64,000 nucleotides of DNA, from assembly GCF_029784165.1 (NCBI RefSeq), contig NC_073695.1, positions 198,397,857-198,461,856 on the forward strand, given 5' to 3'. Origin of the DNA: Wyeomyia smithii. Its lineage: Eukaryota > Arthropoda > Insecta > Diptera > Culicidae. A model generated the notes under the pieces. The model worked only from the letters and a program-made list of their open reading frames with translations. It ran no database searches and was not told where the DNA came from. Below, in pieces: positions 36,320 to 48,542 of the stretch (within the stretch, counting starts at the first letter, position 1; the number at the start of each line of letters is the position of its first letter). Position numbers and translations under genes: made by a program.

Positions 36320-37263
36320 GGTGTTACGGTAAAAAATTGGTCATCTTTAATTTGCTGTATTATTTTTATCGTGTATCAAAAAAAATCTGAACACCCCTTA
36401 TTTTAAAGATGTGTGTGTATAGTTTCACAGCTTATGTTTAATTTTGACATTTACTCTTCTGTTGTGAAAATGGCGTCGAAGCAAAATAAGCGACGCATCA
36501 AGGTTTTTCTCGCACATTGCAAAAATCCGAACTATTTGCACACTAAGTTGGAAAAATTGTTGAATGTGACCAAATCAACCATCACCAACGTAGTAAAACT
36601 CTTTGGAGAACGTTTGTCAACTGCCAGGAAGACAGGATCGGTGGAAAAAACGAAATCAGAAGCCCACAAAAACGACGAAAAGAGTGGCCAGTAGTTTTAA
36701 GCGAAATCTCAATCTTTCCGTCCGAGATGTCGCAAACAAGCTGGAAGTGTCGTCTACAACTGTGAATGGAGCTAAAAAATGAGCCGGATATTCGATTAAC
36801 AAAAAGGTGGTGACTCCAAATCGTGACGATAAGTAAAGCAAGTCAGTTTGGGAACGATCGCAAAAGATGCTGCCGAAGTTTGATTACGCGGCCATGCAGT
36901 AGTATGCCGCATGTCCAGGTGATGCCAAAAAACATGAACTCTCCCTAACACCAGAGTTCCGTTCTATTGAAAAACACTGGGCAATCGTCAGACGAAACCT
37001 CAAGAAGACACGACAGACAGTTTTCAACGACTAACTGGCGTTCTGCAGCGAACAAAGTGGCCAAGAAGGCTCAACAAAACCTAATGGAAGGAGTCAAGAG
37101 GAAGGTCCGGGAAATCGCATTCGCTGAAAATAAAGCTTGAGTCAATGATTTTCCTTTATTTTATACGACTTGAACTTTACAAGAAACATGATTTGATTTT
37201 TAATTAAATGAAAAAGACCGATTTACACAAATTTTTGTTTTACCAATTTTTGACCGTTACACC
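36320..37263 (+). mobile_element. Third Tc1/mariner DD37E-type relic, with inverted ends
   Basis: Left end GTGTTACGGTAAAAAATTGG (36321-36340) pairs with the right end 37242-37261 in reverse complement, about 19 of 21 positions. Between them is a plus-strand transposase relic: an N-terminal DNA-binding part at 36470-36680 ('LEKLLNVTKSTITNVVKLFG'), frameshifted continuation 'LSVRDVANKLEVSSTTV', then 'LTPEFRSIEKHWAIVRRNLK', which carries the third catalytic position as Glu. The block with the first two Asp residues has been deleted. Dead, but its ends are well kept. Confidence 0.8.
36470..37140 (+). pseudogene. Transposase relic inside the 36320-37263 element
   Basis: Begins at an ATG near 36471, followed by a Lys/Arg-rich start and a helix-turn-helix-like segment. 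At about 36680 the frame shifts, with stops near 36781, 36835 and 36900. The C-terminal portion 'SAANKVAKKAQQNLMEGVKR' is readable in another frame to 37140. Length is about 220 codons instead of the 330-370 usual for the family, through loss of the catalytic centre. Confidence 0.75.
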
Positions 37264-40200
37264 CTTTAGCATGTGCGTTTCCGATATTCATTTAGTTCGC
37301 ACGTACAATCTTTTACTCTAAATAACGTTGAGCTCTCAAATTGATCATTTTATCTATTTGGTTTGATAAATTATAGTTTGAGTAATAACAACATATAAGT
37401 TATTGAACTTCAATTTATGTCAAACAATAGTTCGATTCCCTGCTTCAAGAAGTTCAGATTCAATAAGTACCCAAAATATTGAACTAAAATGTGCCTTCAT
37501 TTGATGTTTAGTCAATGCCTGCCACTTAGAAAACTTTAAACTAATTTTCATTCTTAAGTTTCGCTATTACTAATATCGTCAAAATAACCATAAATTTTGT
37601 AGAATTTAATTATACTTTATCACATAATATAATACATTCGATCATTCAGCTCTATTATTCTATATTACATTCGGTTATACTTCATCCAACGTCATTCGAC
37701 TTGGTACTCTATCATTCTTCTTGATCCACAATACTTTGAAATATTCATATCACAACTATTCAATAACATTTAGCCCAATTGCTTTATAGCATTTTGAAAA
37801 TTGTACAATTCATGTTGAATCTTGAAATGTTCAACAAATGGTGGATAAAAGTTCGATCTTTGATTTGAAACAGAGTTTCTAACTTACTCTCATTCATACT
37901 CATTCTAGTGATTCAAAAGCATTTCATACTAAGTTACTCAATGCAATTTTGTTTTATCACCGAAAACTTTTCATCACTACGCAAGCTTCTTGTTCTTCTT
38001 TCTCTTTTATATGATCTGAAAAAGTAATTGGTAGAAACAAACATTTCCTGATAAAAAAATATTAGCACATTTTTGAAAGAGCTCTGCAAATCACAATAGT
38101 TAGATTATAAATTTATTATAAAATTAACCATGAGCGTTAACTTCTAGGATCCGCTAGAAGAGAGTAGCAAAGAGTAACGTTTTTATATCTAGCAAGGTAA
38201 ATAAATCGAATTTAAAAGGTTTTACAATTCATACTAACTTCATTTGTCTACATTGAATAAAAAATAAATAAAAGTATAAAAAAGCACTGACACATCCATC
38301 AATTACATTGCTTAGATCTAAACGGATGATGGCGAATGGCGGCCTGGTTGCAACGGACATCCTCATCCCGGTGAAAGCCATGTGTGCCCAAAGACATGAA
38401 GCAGTCTCTCCCACTAACGAGGATGTGCGCCATAAAAAGTGAACGATGTTACGTGAAATGAAATAAACCCCCGTGGCTCTTTGCACAAATTGATTTAATA
38501 CACTCAACGCGCTCAAAGTTTAACCTTCTCTAACAACTGCCACCGGTGCTACTGCTCGGCACATATAAATATCATAAAAAAGCACTCTTATGAGCCGGCA
38601 TCAGGCAGCAATAGCAACATAATCCGCAAGAAGCAGAAAGCGAACGAAAGAAAAAATAAACCGAGCACACATAAATTTATTTTCCCCCTTCGTACTAGCA
38701 CTGTATCGGTACGGGAAAACTGGTGCAAACATTTATCATGGAAAGTGTTGCCGGATCTAGCTAAGACCCGCTCCTTTCCAGAAGCAGTGCCATCTGTAGA
38801 TTTACGCGTAAAGCCTCTCCGCACAAAAGGTGGTGAGGGTGCTTTTTGGGTGAGGGTTACTCACCCTTTGCAAGGAGTGCGTTCACTCACGCTCGTCACG
38901 TATGAGTGTGGGCACTCTTATGGAAGACGAAAAAATGAACGGTAATCGGAAAGAAGAAGGAAAAGCGCTGCTAATTAAGAAAGCAAAATAAACATGTCTA
39001 AAAAAGCTTCGGGAAGCGTGGGTGGGAGATCGGATTTCGTAGTGTGAGCTACGTTGGAAGGATGATACGAAACATACACAGATGTGAAGATAATATTTAA
39101 TACTTGGGAAGGAATGAGTGGAATGGAGGGTAACTGTATTTCCATTATTCCAAAATGTGATTTCATTTCAATCGAAATAAAATGTTGCATATGCGATCTA
39201 CAAATCCCAAAAGATGAATAATATTCGAAACAAATCCTCTTCACTATCGCTGTTCGAGGGGTACATTTCATTTCCGCCTCGAATATCAACGAATTTTCCT
39301 TACCCATTACAAACATTTCGGATGGTTATGGCGAAAAAGGTAGCCGACCGACCGACCGAAAAAAAACCTAAATTAATTCATGCATAATTCTGAGTCCAAT
39401 AAAAATCAGAAGCGATGATATAATAAAAATGAGAAATTCCTACCCGTTCATGCATCCGTGAAAAGCAAAGCTCTTCTCGTTTCTTTCTTCTTTTTTTTTA
39501 TTATTCTTCTTCACTTTCCAGAGAAACAATACCGCGCGGCTCCACCGCATCGGCCAGAAGTTACGGCTCATAATTTGAATGTACGAATAAAAATTACAAT
39601 TTGTTCTGACTGACGAATTAAGAGGTAAGGTTCGACAAAAAAATGCACACAAACCCCTACGCTGCGGGCTTGCGGTCGACAGACGGAGCCGACAAAAACA
39701 CCCGGAAAAACTGCAACTGATTAAATTAAGTTGTAGATTGGTACGGTGGAATGTTCAGACAAAAATCTGCATCACTGAGATTTTTTTTCGTTGTATTTCT
39801 TCTGCATGCCTAAATTGGGAAAAATCTTTTCCATCACTCGATGCTTTGGAACGTGCCGCAACCGACGGCGCTGCGGTGAGTGTGGAGATAGCGCTATAGC
39901 TAGTGCATATTTGTGTGCTCGATTGTTTTCTGTCGGTTCAAATCGGTCGTTCAAACATACCGTTAGCGCGTTAGAGCATCCGCCGCGGAAACACCGGTGC
40001 CATCCAGTGCACGAAATGATGCATTAAAATCGCAGAAATTGCTCTTGAAATGAATTTTCGGCTGCATCATTTGCATTACTGAGCTGTTGAAAGGTGTGGT
40101 ACAATTTTGGTTATAAATTTAACAAGGAGTTGTCAAAAAAAGGGATGACACATGCATCTGTGTCCCCTCGCGAAGGTAAGGCTTCAACGAGGTTTTGCAT

Positions 40201-40440
40201 GTTATGCTTCATTTCATTTCCTGGAACTCAGATTTATTTCAAAAACAAACGGTCTTTATATCAACTATGTTAATTTGAATTTGAATGGCAGAGCGTAATA
40301 CTAAACTCCAGGTTTTCATCGTTTGTTTAAGTATGTTACAAATACAGAAATAGATATAATTGGAAACGTCGATAGCAGAGACAAAGTACAAGTAGGTAAA
40401 AATTTAAACCAGTAAAGTATGAAATTAGAGAGTCAACTAA
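37264..40440. other. Unique DNA without a recognised gene
   Basis: 37264-38100 is very AT-rich. 38220-40030 has more balanced composition and several short frames, none with a known domain. A fragment like the family A start, 'aaacctaaattaattcatg', occurs at 39364. Confidence 0.35.
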
Positions 40441-40459
40441 TGAGAGTAGAACATTGCCT

Positions 40460-40763
40460 GCGAGGTCCCGATATGACGGTCTGGCACAGGCACTTGGGGC
40501 ACCTGGACAAGTAAGGCTTGAAGAAACTTCAACATCAGGCAAACGGAGTCCTGTTCAGAAAGACCCATAATGTGGAATGCGTGGCGTCCATCCAGGGTAA
40601 CCCCTCACGAGAATCGTTTCCTAGCAGTGAAAGTCGAACCAGAGACAAGCTGCATACGGCTCTTTGCAGAGCTTCTGAGGTTCTTTCAACTGGGTCAAGC
40701 AAGCATTTTTTGAGCTCAAGCGATAATGCGATCAGAAAGGAGTTTATTAACTATTCATTTTAA
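40460..40763 (+). pseudogene. Copia GAG-pre-integrase and integrase start
   Basis: Reads 'WHRHLGHLDK' then, after a stop, 'LKKLQHQANGVLF', the GAG-pre-integrase signature. A 'CVASIQGNPSRESFP' segment stands where the zinc-binding Cys pair and basic word occur. 'GSSKHFLSSSDNAIRKEF' matches the opening of the integrase core. Cysteine spacing is altered and the catalytic Asp motif is degraded. Confidence 0.78.
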
Positions 40764-40979
40764 TCCCACGTTAGATTTGAGTGTCTAAGACATATGCCAG
40801 GGATGATCGACCAACCTGCTGGACATCCAAATCGTGAGTGACGGTAGTCGTGCCGAGGCTGATGAGAAATCAAGAATTACGAATTAGGATCTCATCGTGA
40901 TCGTCAACTTCTTAGAGATTAGAAAAGCATAAGCAGCGAATAGAATTCCAAACTTGGCCATCATGACGGTCCGAAAGTG

Positions 40980-42260
40980 CCACCAACGAGTTCCGGGCAG
41001 TCATAGATGACAGTCTCTTCCTGGAAGCAACAGAGACTGATCCTATTGCTGGAAATCCACTAGGTGACACATCGCCCAACAGACCTATCTGTCTACTGGA
41101 CACTGCGGGCAAACTGCTTGAGAGGATAATCCTTTGAAAACTAGTGAGGTACACAGAGGGTGTTGACGGTCTGGCTAGTAGACAATTCGGCTTTCGAAAA
41201 GGTAGCTTTACGCTAAATGCTATTCTCTCCGTCACCACGATAGCGGAGGTGGCGCTTCAGAGTAAAAAGAGGGACATTCACTATTGCACAACATCACGCT
41301 TGACGTGAAGAATGCGTTAATTAGCGCCAGTTGGAGCTCCATAGCACTCGCGCTTAGAAGTGTCCATAGATCATGAAAAAAATACTTCCAGAATCGAACA
41401 CTAATTTACAACACAGAGGAGAAGGCGGGAGACCTCGCGTAATTGGTGACATCTCCGTTAACCACGCTAGTGGCCTGGGTTTTAATCCCAACGCCGACAT
41501 AGGTGGCAATGGTGGTGGGGTAGCGTGATCCACTTACAACCAAACCAACTAGTCTGGGTTTAAGCCTGGCCGATACCGGGTTATTAATCTGAGGCGAGAA
41601 ATTTCTGGGATCACACCTCCCATTGCATGAGGAAGTAAAATCGTTGAAGAGGTCGAGTTGACGGCTGCACACTGCATGCGCAAGGTCGAAAACTAAATGC
41701 ACTCCAGGAAACTGAAGTTAGCGTTCCATAAAACGAAGTTTACAGTAGTGAAAAACAGTACATCAGAGCAACAAGACTGCACCATCACATCAAAGCGATC
41801 TTCGAAGCTCTTGGAGAACGATAAGCTCACGTTTGGAAGCGACGTGGACTGCGATTCTAAGAGGGCCTCAACAGCTATAATTGCAGCACTATGATGTTGA
41901 ATAGCTCAGTGGTTTATGGCAGCAAGCGGAAACCTATGCCATTTGCCTTTTCGTCCTTACTTAGGAATGGCGTTAATGCAAGCGTAAGTGTCATACGACT
42001 GCGTCTTGTCCGGCTCATTAGCATCGCCGAAGAGTGCATCGACCAACGTGACACAAAAAAATTACTACCAGCCGGCAACGGAAATGGTTCAATTTTGCGA
42101 AGGGTAGATGGACGCACCGACGGATGAGTCGAGAGGTGCCATAAAGAAATGAACTGCCATTTGACACAGATCCTGTGGCCAATGGTTGTTTCAAGCAGTT
42201 ACAGGTTCTGTGCAGCCGCCTTTCAAGCGCAAAAAAGCACTCCCCGACGTAATACTTAAC
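40980..42260 (+). pseudogene. R1-clade LINE ORF2 fragment, plus strand
   Basis: Pieces in order: 'RPICLLDTAGKLLERIIL' (about 41082-41136), then a stop and 'VDGLASRQFGFRKGSFT' (41165-41215), RT fingers; a frameshift and 'DVKNALISASWSS' near 41305, the A-motif. A SINE-like block follows (41405-41690). Then come 'KLKLAFHKTKFTVVKNS' (41707-41755), 'LTFGSDVDCDSKRASTAIIA' (41829-41885) and 'NSSVVYGSKRK' (41897-41930); near 42130-42200 a degraded C-terminal 'HLTQ' region. The palm motif with the FADD block is missing. Confidence 0.78.
41405..41690 (+). mobile_element. tRNA-like SINE or shared LINE tail, first copy
   Basis: It contains a tRNA-like stretch with 'cctgggttttaatcccaacg', resembling a pol III B box, and further on 'tgaggcgagaaatttctggg' and 'gcatgaggaagtaaa'. 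The latter blocks recur in inverted orientation at 45901-46120. It lies between two consecutive parts of the R1 fragment, so it probably inserted there. Confidence 0.6.
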
Positions 42261-42359
42261 CATCGGAAAAAGTGGTCTTAGCTTTTTTTTTGTAAGGTGA
42301 CGCTAAAATATACTAACAGACCACTAAGAAGATAGCTCAGGAGTGGGGTTGAATTTAAC
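42261..42359. other. Short spacer between opposed R1 fragments
   Basis: Has an 8-T run and nothing else recognised. Confidence 0.4.
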
Positions 42360-43190
42360 TGAGCCCACTAAAACCCTGGAGGGGTCTCCAACCCTTATCT
42401 TTCCGAAACAACGGTTGAATATTACGTCCGAAAGTGGCTTTGCGTGCTTCATGTACACTCTTTACTCTAATACCTTTTAGCCAATCACCTGGAGACTGGC
42501 AGTTAACTACCACTGGCGTGTTGGTGGTTGACGCCACTCACGTTGTAGCTCCTGGACTACCTGGCAGGCGGCTAGAACACACCGCACGCAAGATATCTAG
42601 GTCTTCACACATTTTCCGAACTAAGTTGCCCGGAGTAGTGTCTGACTCGCTCACTACCAGCATGTTGCTCCTCACACGCAAAACGAAGGCATACGAAGAA
42701 GACATGATCAGTGGTATCCTCCACATCCACGCACTCGGTACACAGGGGCGACTCACGTGCCCGAACTTTTGTAGATACCGCCTGAAGCTGAAAGAGCCTA
42801 TGTCAGGTGGAAGTTTATTTCTCAATGGCGCCTCCCGACCCATACCGATACCTCCGGAATGAGTCGCTGCGTCCGCCTACCCTTCTCGGAATAGGACCTT
42901 CTGGTATCTCGTATGCCCCTTGTGTCATCTTGATCGAAGCACTCTATATCCTTTCTAATGGCGATGCTGAAGGGCATAACCCGGAGATGATGCAGATTGC
43001 GTCGTACTGCACTGTACGATACGCAAGCTTCAGGCACATTAGCCTGTAGGTACTTTCCAGTTTACCACGATAACTATTAATACCTAAAGCTTCGGACCAC
43101 ACTGTTTCACTATATCTGAGTATGGACGAAAACAAGCTGGCAAGAAGCTTGCTACAATACACCACAAAGCTATTCGAAATCGAAGGGCAT
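42360..43190 (-). pseudogene. R1-clade LINE ORF2 C-terminus, minus strand
   Basis: Read on the minus strand from 43165: 'LLASLFSSILRYSETVW' and 'GKLESTYRLMCLKLAYRTV'. Shifted frames then give 'IECFDQDDTRG', 'TQRLIPEVSVWVGRRH', 'RRYLQKFGHVSRPCVPSA' (in place of a zinc-binding CCHC block) and 'PGNLVRKMCEDLD'. The order equals the R1-clade tail after the RT domain. It faces the plus-strand R1 fragment tail to tail and covers the overlapping part of the ORF, so it is a second copy. Confidence 0.8.
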
Positions 43191-43499
43191 GAGGATAGGA
43201 GCAGTGATCAGGAACACCGACCCTCAGGCATGTATTCAGATTAACTTTTTTATAGTTCTGTTATTGATTAAAACCCTACCTCCTATTTCGACCAGCAAGA
43301 CGACAGTCGGCTGGATGATGCGACCTTGAAGACCAGACCGGGATCAATGGATAACAGCGAGGAAATCGCAGGTTCGAGCGAAGCAAAGCTCTCAAAGTCT
43401 CCAGGGCATGCGGGTCCATAGGACTAAGCGTGGACCAGACCGACGTGTGAAGCGCAAACCTTTTCGTAATACGGAGTTTTGATGGCGTTCGCAGTCAGG
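43191..43499. other. Spacer between R1 fragment and copia RT
   Basis: No recognised domain; probably degraded copia sequence upstream of the RT. Confidence 0.35.
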
Positions 43500-44400
43500 C
43501 ACGGATCTGCACATCGAGCAAATGAATGATGTCACGGCGTTTCTCCAGAGCGAGCTCGGCCATGAAATGATCTTCTGCAGCTGCCAGAGGGATTCACTGG
43601 TGACCAAGCCAAGGCTTGCGACCCGACCTGAAGCAGTTCCGCAGAATTTGGAACAAAACGCTGAGTGCTGCGTACAAAACGTTAGACAATACAATACGTT
43701 TACTACCAATTTACGACTTCCCAAGAAATTGAGGAACTTCTTATGTAACCGTTTTAAGTTAAAGGACACCGAGAATGCAAAATTTTCTCTTGGTCTTCGA
43801 ATCTTTAAACATTACAAAGAGCGTGGAAAGCTTATGTTGGGCCAGGAGAAATATGTCGAGGAGTTATTCAAGAAGTACCTAGAAGATAAAAAACAACCTG
43901 TATCAACCAACACCTTTCGAACCAAGCGAGCGGTTGGACAAATGAATGAGTCCGAAGCGTGGTGGCTGTTGAGCGGAAAATGGTTGAAAGCTTCCACAGA
44001 TGGCGCTAGACTCTCCAACACACCAAGGCAGCGTTAATTCTTTTATTTCGTCCCGTGTTCGCACGTTGTTTGTGTTATAGAATCACTGTCTCAAATTGTC
44101 CCGATGAAGGAGAATGATATAATGGCCAGGGTCCCTTACAAAGCTACCCAACCAGGTAAGGTATTTGCTTTGCTATAAACGAAGTTAGCCTGTTCTGCAG
44201 CAATCCTGGATGCAGACATTGAGTGGCTGTTGAAAAAATGTTGTGGTACCTTGTAGGAATTGCGAGAAGTCGCTTGCTCTACAAGAAAAACGAAAATTCA
44301 GAACTGGTTGGCTTCACTCATGTAGATTAGGAAGGAGATCTCTCCTTTTCTGAGCGGAAATCCAGGTTTACTTAATATCTTCTTCCAATTTCCGTTCCCT
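43500..44400 (+). pseudogene. Copia reverse transcriptase and start of RNase H
   Basis: The frame from 43522 reads 'MNDVTAFLQSELGHEM', where the RT A-motif Asp has become Asn-Asp in the 'QMxVxTAFL' word. The block with the YVDD active site is missing. 'KLKDTENAKFSLGLRI' and 'KLMLGQEKYVEELFKKYL' follow, then 'QPVSTNTFRTKRAVGQ'. The frame ends at 44035. Further copia words appear beyond in shifted frames: 'MARVPYKAT' (44117) and 'ADIEWLLKK' and 'ELVGFTH' (about 44205-44325), the link to RNase H. An inactive relic. Confidence 0.8.
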
Positions 44401-44420
44401 AGTATGCCTCCAAGGTGTCT

Positions 44421-44847
44421 GCCTCATTATGGCCCACTTCTTCTCAACTGGCCGCAGTTTTGATGTATTCGAGGGATTCGAAAGCTTTGGCACGAAATTG
44501 GCGTTGCCAAACCTTGTACTTCTGAGTTAACTTCGACATCTTCTGCTTTCGAACGTCGTCAGGAACTACAAACTTATGATGAATAGTAAAAATATGGAGC
44601 CCCGGAAGCTACGGCAAGTCTGCTTTCACATACGCCAATGTGCATTGAACTAATGTTACCCAAAATTTAATTGAAAAAGTAGCCAATGGGCAACTTACAA
44701 TATTTGTTGTTGGCTTTCAAATCTAGGGTATATCACTAGTCTAGACTATTCCAATTCCTGTCATATCTGAGGAAAAACATTAAAAATATCTCTAATTTCA
44801 TTTTTCACAATATTCTGATCAAAACCTGATACAATAATTTTCAATTG
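44421..44847. other. Spacer without recognised features
   Basis: May be the 3' end of the copia element; no LTR recognised. Confidence 0.35.
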
Positions 44848-44849
44848 AC

Positions 44850-45900
44850 AATTGGGTTGTTAAAAAAGAAATGTCGTATTTTGTCAATAGATGGCAATAC
44901 TTAAACATATCTAGTCGCATCGGGTCATACTATAAGTCTATTTAGAGACGACGATCTGTGCTACTAGTGACGTTTTAACAGTGTTGTGATCGTACGTTTC
45001 AGTCTCAAGTTATAACGCGCCATAGATGGAGTACACCAAGCAAGAAATTCGTCATGTTTTACGTTTTTACTACCTGAGAGGTAAAAATGCAACGAAGGCG
45101 GCCAAAAAAAATTGTGAAGTTTATGGGCCCGATATTGTAACGATTCGCACAGCACAGCGTTGGTTTGATCGATTTCGTTCTGGTGTAGTGGCTGTCGAAG
45201 ATGCACCGCGTACTGGTAGGCCAATCGTCACAGAAACCGATAAAATCGTGGAAATCATCCAAGTAGACCGGCATGTGAGCATTCGTTCGATTGGCCAGGA
45301 AGTGGGTATACAAATAAAACTGTTTGGAAATGGTTCCAGCAGCAGAAGATTGGATTCCAAAAAAAAAACTGGATGTTTGGGTGCCACACGAGTTGACGCA
45401 AAAAAACCTCTTAGACCAAATCAACGCCTGCGATGCACTACTGAAACGAAACGAACTCGACCCATTTTTGAAGCGGATGGTGACTGGTGATGAAAAATGG
45501 TTCACGTACGACAACCTCAAGCAAAAAAATCGTGGTCGAAGTGCGGTGAACCGGCCCAAACCATCGCCAAGTCCGGATTGACGGCCAGGAAGGTTTTGCT
45601 GTGTGTTTGGTGGGATTGGAAGGGAATCATCCACTATGAGCTGTTCAACTATGGCCAGACCCTCAATTCGGTTCTCTATTGTGAGCAGCTCGACCGTTTG
45701 AAGCAGGCGATTGACCATAAGCGGCCTGAATTGGTCAATAGGAATGGTATTGTTTTCCACCAGAACAACGCTCGGCCTCACACATCTTTGATGACCCGCC
45801 AGAAGCTATGGGAGCTCGGATGGGATGTCCTATCGCACCCACCGTATAGTCCGGACCTGGCACCGGATGATTACCATAACTTCCGGTCCATGCAAACTAA
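44850..45900 (+). mobile_element. Mariner (DD34D) element, 3' end lost to an insertion
   Basis: The start TTGGGTTGTTAAAAAAGAAA at about 44853 resembles a mariner terminal repeat. The transposase frame opens at 45026. The right-hand part is cut at about 45900 by a minus-strand retroposon and I cannot find the 3' inverted repeat beyond it. Confidence 0.82.
45026..45900 (+). pseudogene. Mariner transposase relic
   Basis: The start ATG at 45026 opens 'MEYTKQEIRHVLRFYYLRGK', with the paired helix-turn-helix DNA-binding part through 'RTAQRWFDRFRSG' and 'EDAPRTGRPIV'. Near 45310 the frame shifts. The second frame has 'KKLDVWVPHELTQKN' and 'MVTGDEKWFTYDN' (first catalytic Asp present), then shifts again at about 45535. 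The third frame has 'AQTIAKSGLTARKVLLCVWW', 'FHQNNARPHTS' and 'PPYSPDLAPDDYH'. The second catalytic Asp is replaced by Asn in the QNNARPH word; the third is present in the expected DYH word. About 290 codons remain of the usual 345. Confidence 0.9.
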
Positions 45901-46120
45901 GTTTTTTTTTTATTCTCGCTTATTTTCCGTCGGTCTAGTTCCGCCACTGTTGTGGCCAATCACCGACGCCCAGGGAGGCGACTCCACACCCAGGACCCTA
46001 ACTCACGACCCGTTTATTAACGGACCGGCGCCAACGGCTTTACTTCCTCATGCGATGGAAGGCGTGATCCCAGAGATTTTTCGCCTCAGAAAATCTCCCG
46101 GTGTCGGCTATAAAAATTTT
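45901..46120 (-). mobile_element. Retroposon inserted in mariner, poly(A) at its 3' end
   Basis: On the minus strand it ends in a run of ten A at 45910-45901, directly against mariner coding sequence. Its body includes 'gccgacaccgggagatt', 'tgaggcgaaaaatctctggg' and 'gcatgaggaagtaaag', shared with 41405-41690. A poly(A) end supports reverse-transcribed insertion. The 5' limit is uncertain. Confidence 0.72.
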
Positions 46121-47572
<1,452 letters not shown>

Positions 47573-47656
47573 TTAGTACTAGCATTACTGCCTTTTTTTA
47601 TTTTGATCCATTGTAGTTTGAAAAATTGTTTTTAAAATTTAATATCAACTACTTGA

Positions 47657-47668
47657 CCCCCCCCCCCC
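47657..47668. repeat. C12 homopolymer at the LINE 5' edge
   Basis: Twelve consecutive C precede the apparent LINE start ('acattcgaatatttatcg'). It may reflect untemplated addition during integration or simple slippage. Confidence 0.8.
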
Positions 47669-47719
47669 ACATTCGAATATTTATCGTTTGTTGGCGGTAG
47701 AGCGTAACGCTCCCGCAAA

Positions 47720-48542
47720 ATGGACGACATGCAGGTGCAAATATTCCTGGATTTGGAAACAAATGGGGAAGAGATTGAGATCTCCCCCATCAATTCCCCT
47801 CTACCTTCCCCGCTACCTAGCCCCGTACCAAGGGTACCGGCAACACGGGTGAAAGCTTACCCAGATGCTTCGAAAGGTCCGTTTGTAGTTTACTTCAGGC
47901 CCATAAAGAAGCCTCTTAACATTATACAAATAGGCAAGGACCTGGCAAAACAGTTTTCGGACGTAACCGAAATTACAAAGGTTAGACCGAACAAACTGCG
48001 AGTTGTCGTGAGTAGCTTGAAGCAAGCAAACGCAATTGCTAGCTACGAGCTCTTCACGAGAGAGTACCGCGTGTACATCCCTGCCAAGGACGTGGAGATC
48101 GGCGGTGTGGTTACCGAAGGAAGCCTCACGGTCGATGACATTTTGCGTCACGGGGCTGGCTGCTTCAAGAACCCCCTGATTCAAGATGTAAAGATACTGG
48201 ATGTCAAGCAATTGCATTCAGTATCCAACGAAGAAGGGAAGAAGAAATTCCTCCCTTCTGATTCCTTCCGTGTAACATTCGCCGGATTCGCACTGCCGAA
48301 CTTCATCTCTTTGGACAGGGTTCGTCTGCCTGTACGCCTGTTCGTACCGCGGGTCATGCATTGTCAAAACTGCAAGCAGTTAGGTCATACAGCCACCTAC
48401 TGCTGCAACAAGGCACGCTGCAGCAAGTGCGGAGGCCATCATGCTGAGACCGCTTGCAGTGAGGATACTGAAAAGTGTCTTTACTGCGAGGGAACTCGGC
48501 ATGACCTTTCGGCGTGTCCCGCGTACAAACAGCGCGAGGAAA
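47720..48542 (+). pseudogene. LINE ORF1, N-terminal part with three zinc knuckles
   Basis: Starts at ATG 47720 ('MDDMQVQIFLDLETNG'). Early residues are Pro/Ser-rich ('SPINSPLPSPLPSPVPR'). An RRM-like middle (about residues 55-130) is followed by 'DSFRVTFAGFALPNFI'. Three zinc-knuckle modules lie at about residues 213-273, with Cys words 'CQNCKQLGHTATYC', 'CSKCGGHHAETAC' and 'CLYCEGTRHDLSAC'. This is the RNA-binding coat protein of the element. True ORF1 sequence ends at 'YKQREEK'; the following residues to a TAG at 48592 come from the inserted repeat. Confidence 0.92.

Larger units (their letters stand above)
40450..44420 (+). mobile_element. Decayed copia-type LTR retrotransposon split by LINE insertions
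   Basis: Two parts in correct order and orientation: GAG-pre-integrase plus start of integrase at 40460-40763, and RT to start of RNase H at 43500-44400. Between them lie R1-clade LINE fragments and a SINE. I found no LTR pair at the outer edges, so the ends are approximate. Confidence 0.75.

Noticed and set aside
45059..45781. 240-codon minus-strand frame
   Set aside because: It is the antisense shadow of the mariner transposase relic.
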